A stretch of 64,000 nt of DNA, from contig JAGTWJ010000001.1 of the NCBI GenBank assembly GCA_020064725.1, positions 5,828,001-5,892,000 on the forward strand, read 5' to 3'. The notes below the pieces were generated by a model that saw only the letters and a list, made by a program, of their open reading frames with translations, had not been told where the DNA came from and ran no database searches. Below, one piece after another: positions 60,075 through 64,000 of this stretch. Positions within the stretch are counted from its first letter, which is position 1. Each line of letters opens with the position of its first letter. A program made the position numbers and the translations under genes. The DNA comes from Drechslerella dactyloides. Taxonomy: Eukaryota > Ascomycota > Orbiliomycetes > Orbiliales > Orbiliaceae.

Positions 60075-63000
60075 ATGGCGCTGCCGAATCGAATCTACCC
60101 GCTGATATGCGGCTGTCTCGCGCTGGTTACGCTGCTGCTGACCAGCAGGTCCAGCGCCTGCGGAGTCCTGTACGCGATCACCGTCCTTCTTTGGCCTCAG
60201 CCAGCGTGTATGCTATCAGGCAGTCTATTACGCACGCAGCTTCACGTCGACGACCCCCTTAATGTCACGATCGCAAGCTGATATATGACACTAGAACGCA
60301 CAACGAGATATTCCGCCGCTCGCGATACCTCTACTCCCTCACGAGCCCCGACGACGATAACACCCCCTTCCACCGCCACCAAGAACTCATCTCCAAGATC
60401 CTCTCCAACCCCGCATACCGGCCCGCCGAGCAAGCCGGTGCCTTCTTCCCAGACTGGGGCTACGGCTGCTTCAAAAACGACGCACCCTCCGAAGCCGCGC
60501 ACTGGCCGCCCTTCCTCATCGCCGCCGCCAGATACCTAAACAGAAAGTACGGCCCGATCTTCGTCCCCGCCGCCTCCACCGGCAGCAGCAAAGATGGCGA
60601 CGACCCGGCAGCCCTCGTCTCGAACCCGGTCTGGCCCAACGGCACCCCCCTGACCGTCGACCAGAAAGAGCACAAGGAGAAGCTCATCGCGTTCATCTTC
60701 GCGGCAGCCCTGCACCAGAGCTCCGACGCCACCTGGCACAGCCTCAAGATGGACAACGGGTTCATCCGCATGGTCGCCGCCTTCGACTTCGCCGGCTCGT
60801 ACAACGACGCGCACACCGTCGTTGACACGGGTGGCGACATCATCCTCGCCAACCGCATGGACGACCTGTCGCCCGAGCGCGACGAGAAGAGCTGGGTGTC
60901 GCCCACCTGGTGGATGCCCGTGGACGACCTCACCGAGATATACACCTCCATGGGACTGACGGTCAACAAACTGAGCTTCCGATTCTGCTTCGTTCGCGGC
61001 CTGGCCGCGATCACCGCGGAAGTGACAGCCGGCGGTCTACTCTTCGAAACGTTCTACGCGGAGAAATCGCCGGCCATGATTGATTTTTTCGACGAGTACT
61101 ACCTCGGCGGGATGGACGAGATGGCCGCGAGCGCCGTGTGGTGCTGGCGGAACCTAACCGAGTGGGTTGCCGTCGGCGCACCTGAGAGTAGCGACGGCTG
61201 GGACTTGTGCGATATCTTCAAGTTGATCAAGTCTCGAGACGGCGGGGTCCAGCCGGCGTCCAGACACAAAAGATGGAAGCACGACGGACATAACACCATC
61301 GCATCGCTGAGGGAGACGAGCGAGGACTTCGAAGCTATGATGGATAGATACCAGGACAACATTTACCTGGACGATCTGCCGGCTGGCGCGGTCGAGATGT
61401 ACATCCAAGACGCGGATTCGATAAATTCGGCTGCCGCTGCGGCTAGACCACCCTCTACGCCCCCATCGAAGCGCGCCGGCAAGGTTGGCGTCCAGTCGCA
61501 GTTCCCGGGTACCTTTGGGGACCCGATATACGTAACGACCGGCAAAGCGTTCTCCAAGTTCGGCTCGTACCTGAGCATCGGAAGCCACGGAACGGCCGGC
61601 CTCGCCGCGGGGAAGGACGTCCACGCCGCACAAGCGGGCTCGGTAGACCTGACGGCCTCGGCGTTCACAGAGAGCGAAGGCCAGGACTATGTCTCCGGCG
61701 GGGCGGTGTACAGCATCGACCTGACCGAGCTGATCCGTTCTCAGCAACTTACCAACGCGGTCACACTAATCGATACCAAGAATATGCTCACCCGGGTTTC
61801 CTCGCGAAATCAACGTCGCAGCGGCAACGCTACGGATACGACATGCCACGTCGATTTGAAGGGTTCGGCTGCGGTGTTCACCAGCGCTTCGGACGCCGAC
61901 GATGACGACTTCACGCCGCCGCTGCAGCCGAGCGCACGGTTCGGCGCTGCGACGACGCCGTTGAAGGTGAACGGGGTGACGTATAACGTTGTCACGGCGC
62001 CGGGGGCATCAGTTTACAATGACTCGTCGCCGCGGATCGGGTTTGTGTCGGCGGGGTATATGGACGTGTTTCTGGGCGCGGCGCGGGTGCTGCGGATTAA
62101 CTTTGCTGATTTCCCCGGCGGCCAGCAGATTGGCGAGCGGGAGTTTGGGACTACGGTTCTTGCGGCGGATGTCGACGGGGACGGGGTTGAGGACGTGGTG
62201 CTCGGGTTGCCGTTTGCGGACGGGGACCGGGCCGGGTGTGGCGTGCAGCTTGCGGAGGGGGAGGTTGTCGTCGTCAAAGTCGGCGCGCTGCTGCAGGCTG
62301 CTACGACTTCATGCTGCAAGAACGGATGCACGCGCGCGATGGACGGCGTCGTGCAGAGGGTCAAGTTGCCCGTGGAGGAGAAGCGGGACCTGGCGTGCGC
62401 GCAAAGCACGTACGAGTGGTTCGGCAAGTCGCTGGTCTGGATGAATTCCAGTCGGACGCTCGGCGTCGGCGCCCCGGGGAGCCGCAAGGTGTTCTTCTAC
62501 AAGTGGGATGCGCCGGCGGGCGAGATGGCGTACGTGTTTGCGATTGCCGCTGGGGACGACGTGACGAAGGGCGCCGGGTTCGGCGGGTGGGGGCTCGAGA
62601 GCGGGGTTAGCCCCGCGGGGACGGAGTGGATTGCCATCGGCGTGCCGAACGACAGCAAGGCGCAGGTTGGCCATGTGCGGGTGTACACGCTCGCCGCGGG
62701 CGGTCGCGAGGCCGCGCTCGTCACGCGGGTCATCAGTCGCAAGAAGGAGCGGTTCGGGAAGTTTGGGATGGTGCTCAAGAGCGATGGACAGGCGGGGCTG
62801 TGGGTGGCCAGTCCCTGGGCGCATATGGAGCGCGGGGCTCTCTGGTGGGTGAATATCGGGGCCGCAGTTGACGGGAACAGCGGGCCAAAGAGCGGGGTGG
62901 AGCGGAGGAAGATCCAGACGGTCTTGGTGGAGGGGAAGACGACGGTGAAGAGGGAGGTGAAAGAGGTTGTGGTTGAGGAGCTTATGGGCGGGCCGGAGCC

Positions 63001-63219
63001 CAATGTGAGTTTTTCCCTTATTTTGATTCACGTTCACGCTGGCTTGTGGGTGGGAGCTGATTTGTGCAGTGTCATTTTGGAGCGTCGATTGCGGTTGCGG
63101 ATATCGATGGCGACGGACGGCCGGATCTTGTTATCGGGATCCCGTTCCATGGGATGCCGCCGGGGGACGAGAATGCGCGGTTCGCGGGCGCCTTTGTGGT
63201 CTACGTCCGGGACGGGTAA
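60075..63219 (+). CDS. Secreted GPI-phospholipase D-like protein (zinc PLC + FG-GAP)
   Basis: Exons are 60075-60169, 60295-63004 and 63070-63219, 984 aa. The signal peptide is residues 1-28 (LICGCLALVTLLLTSRSSA). The mature protein would begin CGVLTHNEIFRRS, matching the CG-x(2)-TH start of animal GPI-PLD. The zinc-dependent PLC-like domain has the expected His/Asp ligands in LTHNE, FPDWGYGC, AAHWPPF and LHQSSDATWHSL, plus FDFAGSYNDAHTV. It is followed by seven or so integrin-type FG-GAP beta-propeller blades: FSKFGSYLSIG, DVDGDGVEDVVLG, WFGKSL..., LGVGAPGS, WIAIGVPND, RFGKFGMVL and, in the last exon, ADIDGDGRPDLVIG. DxDGDG loops indicate Ca2+ binding. In animals the family cleaves GPI anchors; in fungi the substrate is untested. 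The last exon is needed to complete the final blade. Confidence 0.9.
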
Positions 63220-64000
63220 CTCGCCACCATTTACCAGACAAGTTTGGCCTCGAGACTATACCAGACCGAGGTTTGCAATCGATCGATGATATGGTATGAT
63301 ATAATGCGAGCGGACGTGCGTGCGGGGCTGCGGGGAAATTTTCAGGTTTGGGAGTTTGAGCATGTGGGATGGATTTAATAATGGCTTGAGCTTGGATGTT
63401 ACATGACGGTTTCATGAATTCGTTTGAAGCAAGGTGGATATCATATTGAAAAGGCATTGTCATACCATCAAGTTGCCGCTAATAATCAAAACGTTTGCAA
63501 TTACAAATACTGGTGCCGGTCCTCGTAGGTAACTACGTATACAACCACGCTAATCGAATGTGCGGACATCGTCTGATCTTTCGGCAGCTAGAGCTAGCAT
63601 GATGTTCGGCTCACGCGGACGGGATGATGAAGTTAGTGTTAGTACTTGTCTACGAGGATAGATTGGACGAATGCGGTGCGTTAGCACTGGATACATGCAC
63701 ATGTAGTGTGTGTCTCGCCTATCGGGCTACCGTATGTTGTATTTTCTTTGTCTCGTCTACGCTCGAGACGAGCGAGCAAGCGGGGGAGGGGCGTCCGGTG
63801 ACCTGTGCGTCGATATAAGAATAGCCGAACTGCTTGTCGACATTTTTTCCCAACCTTTTCTGTGGGAATGCGGAAGTACCGGTACATGCAATGATGGATT
63901 AATCTTCAGGCGGTATTTATCCGGGAGTCAGCTTGCTTGATGGTACAGCTATGACGGGTTAACGTTAGTTGATCTGATGGTATGAGTTTGGTTAGAGCTG
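63220..64000. other. 3' flank to window end
   Basis: 781 bases downstream of the GPI-PLD-like gene. No gene supported. Open frames of up to about 75 codons occur on both strands without family signal. Confidence 0.5.

Overview
The window is nuclear DNA from a filamentous ascomycete (Pezizomycotina). The reasons are short introns (about 50-150 nt, with GT..AG ends and CTAAC-like branch points), a RAX2-type polarity protein, a Clr5-domain protein, fungal-type sterol, kynurenine and copper-transport genes, and an intron-bearing tRNA-Phe. I cannot place it below that level. No ribosomal RNA, CRISPR, intact transposon or phage-like feature is visible.

Layout. 1-720: the 3' end of a membrane-protein gene. 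1.8-3.3 kb: an acidic, repeat-bearing predicted membrane protein. 5.3-20.3 kb: a dense housekeeping block with PEX6 (peroxisome), ERG26 (ergosterol), BNA1 (kynurenine to NAD), a CTR copper transporter, OGG1 (8-oxoguanine repair), TRM5 (m1G37 of tRNA) and SEC10 (exocyst). 22.5-26.4 kb: RAX2, preceded by 4.1 kb without a convincing gene. 30.5-33.0 kb: an acid-lipase/sterol-esterase-type membrane lipase. 34.7 kb: tRNA-Phe(GAA). 35.4-38.7 kb: a Clr5 / polyproline / helical-repeat protein. 39.6-51.6 kb: a divergent pair made of a GH135 spherulin-4 protein (Sph3-like) and a giant 2853-residue multi-spanning GT4 glycosyltransferase (Gtb3/Gt4c-like). 52.0-53.8 kb: a GPHR-type Golgi pH regulator. 54.4-56.2 kb: an unrecognised two-TM protein with a Ser-Pro minisatellite. 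57.5-59.1 kb: an unrecognised soluble protein. 60.1-63.2 kb: a GPI-phospholipase-D-like secreted protein with FG-GAP repeats.

How the genes fit together. Most are unrelated housekeeping functions arranged as divergent or convergent neighbours. RAX2, SEC10, GPHR and the surface-directed enzymes all touch secretion and polarised growth, but nothing in the sequence shows they are co-regulated. The strongest functional unit is the GH135 + giant GT4 pair. In Aspergillus these two families are members of the galactosaminogalactan (GAG) exopolysaccharide cluster with Uge3, Agd3 and Ega3. The other three are not visible here, so this looks like a reduced or dispersed version of that pathway. Exon structures were read by eye from splice signals and reading-frame continuity. 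No homology search was run.
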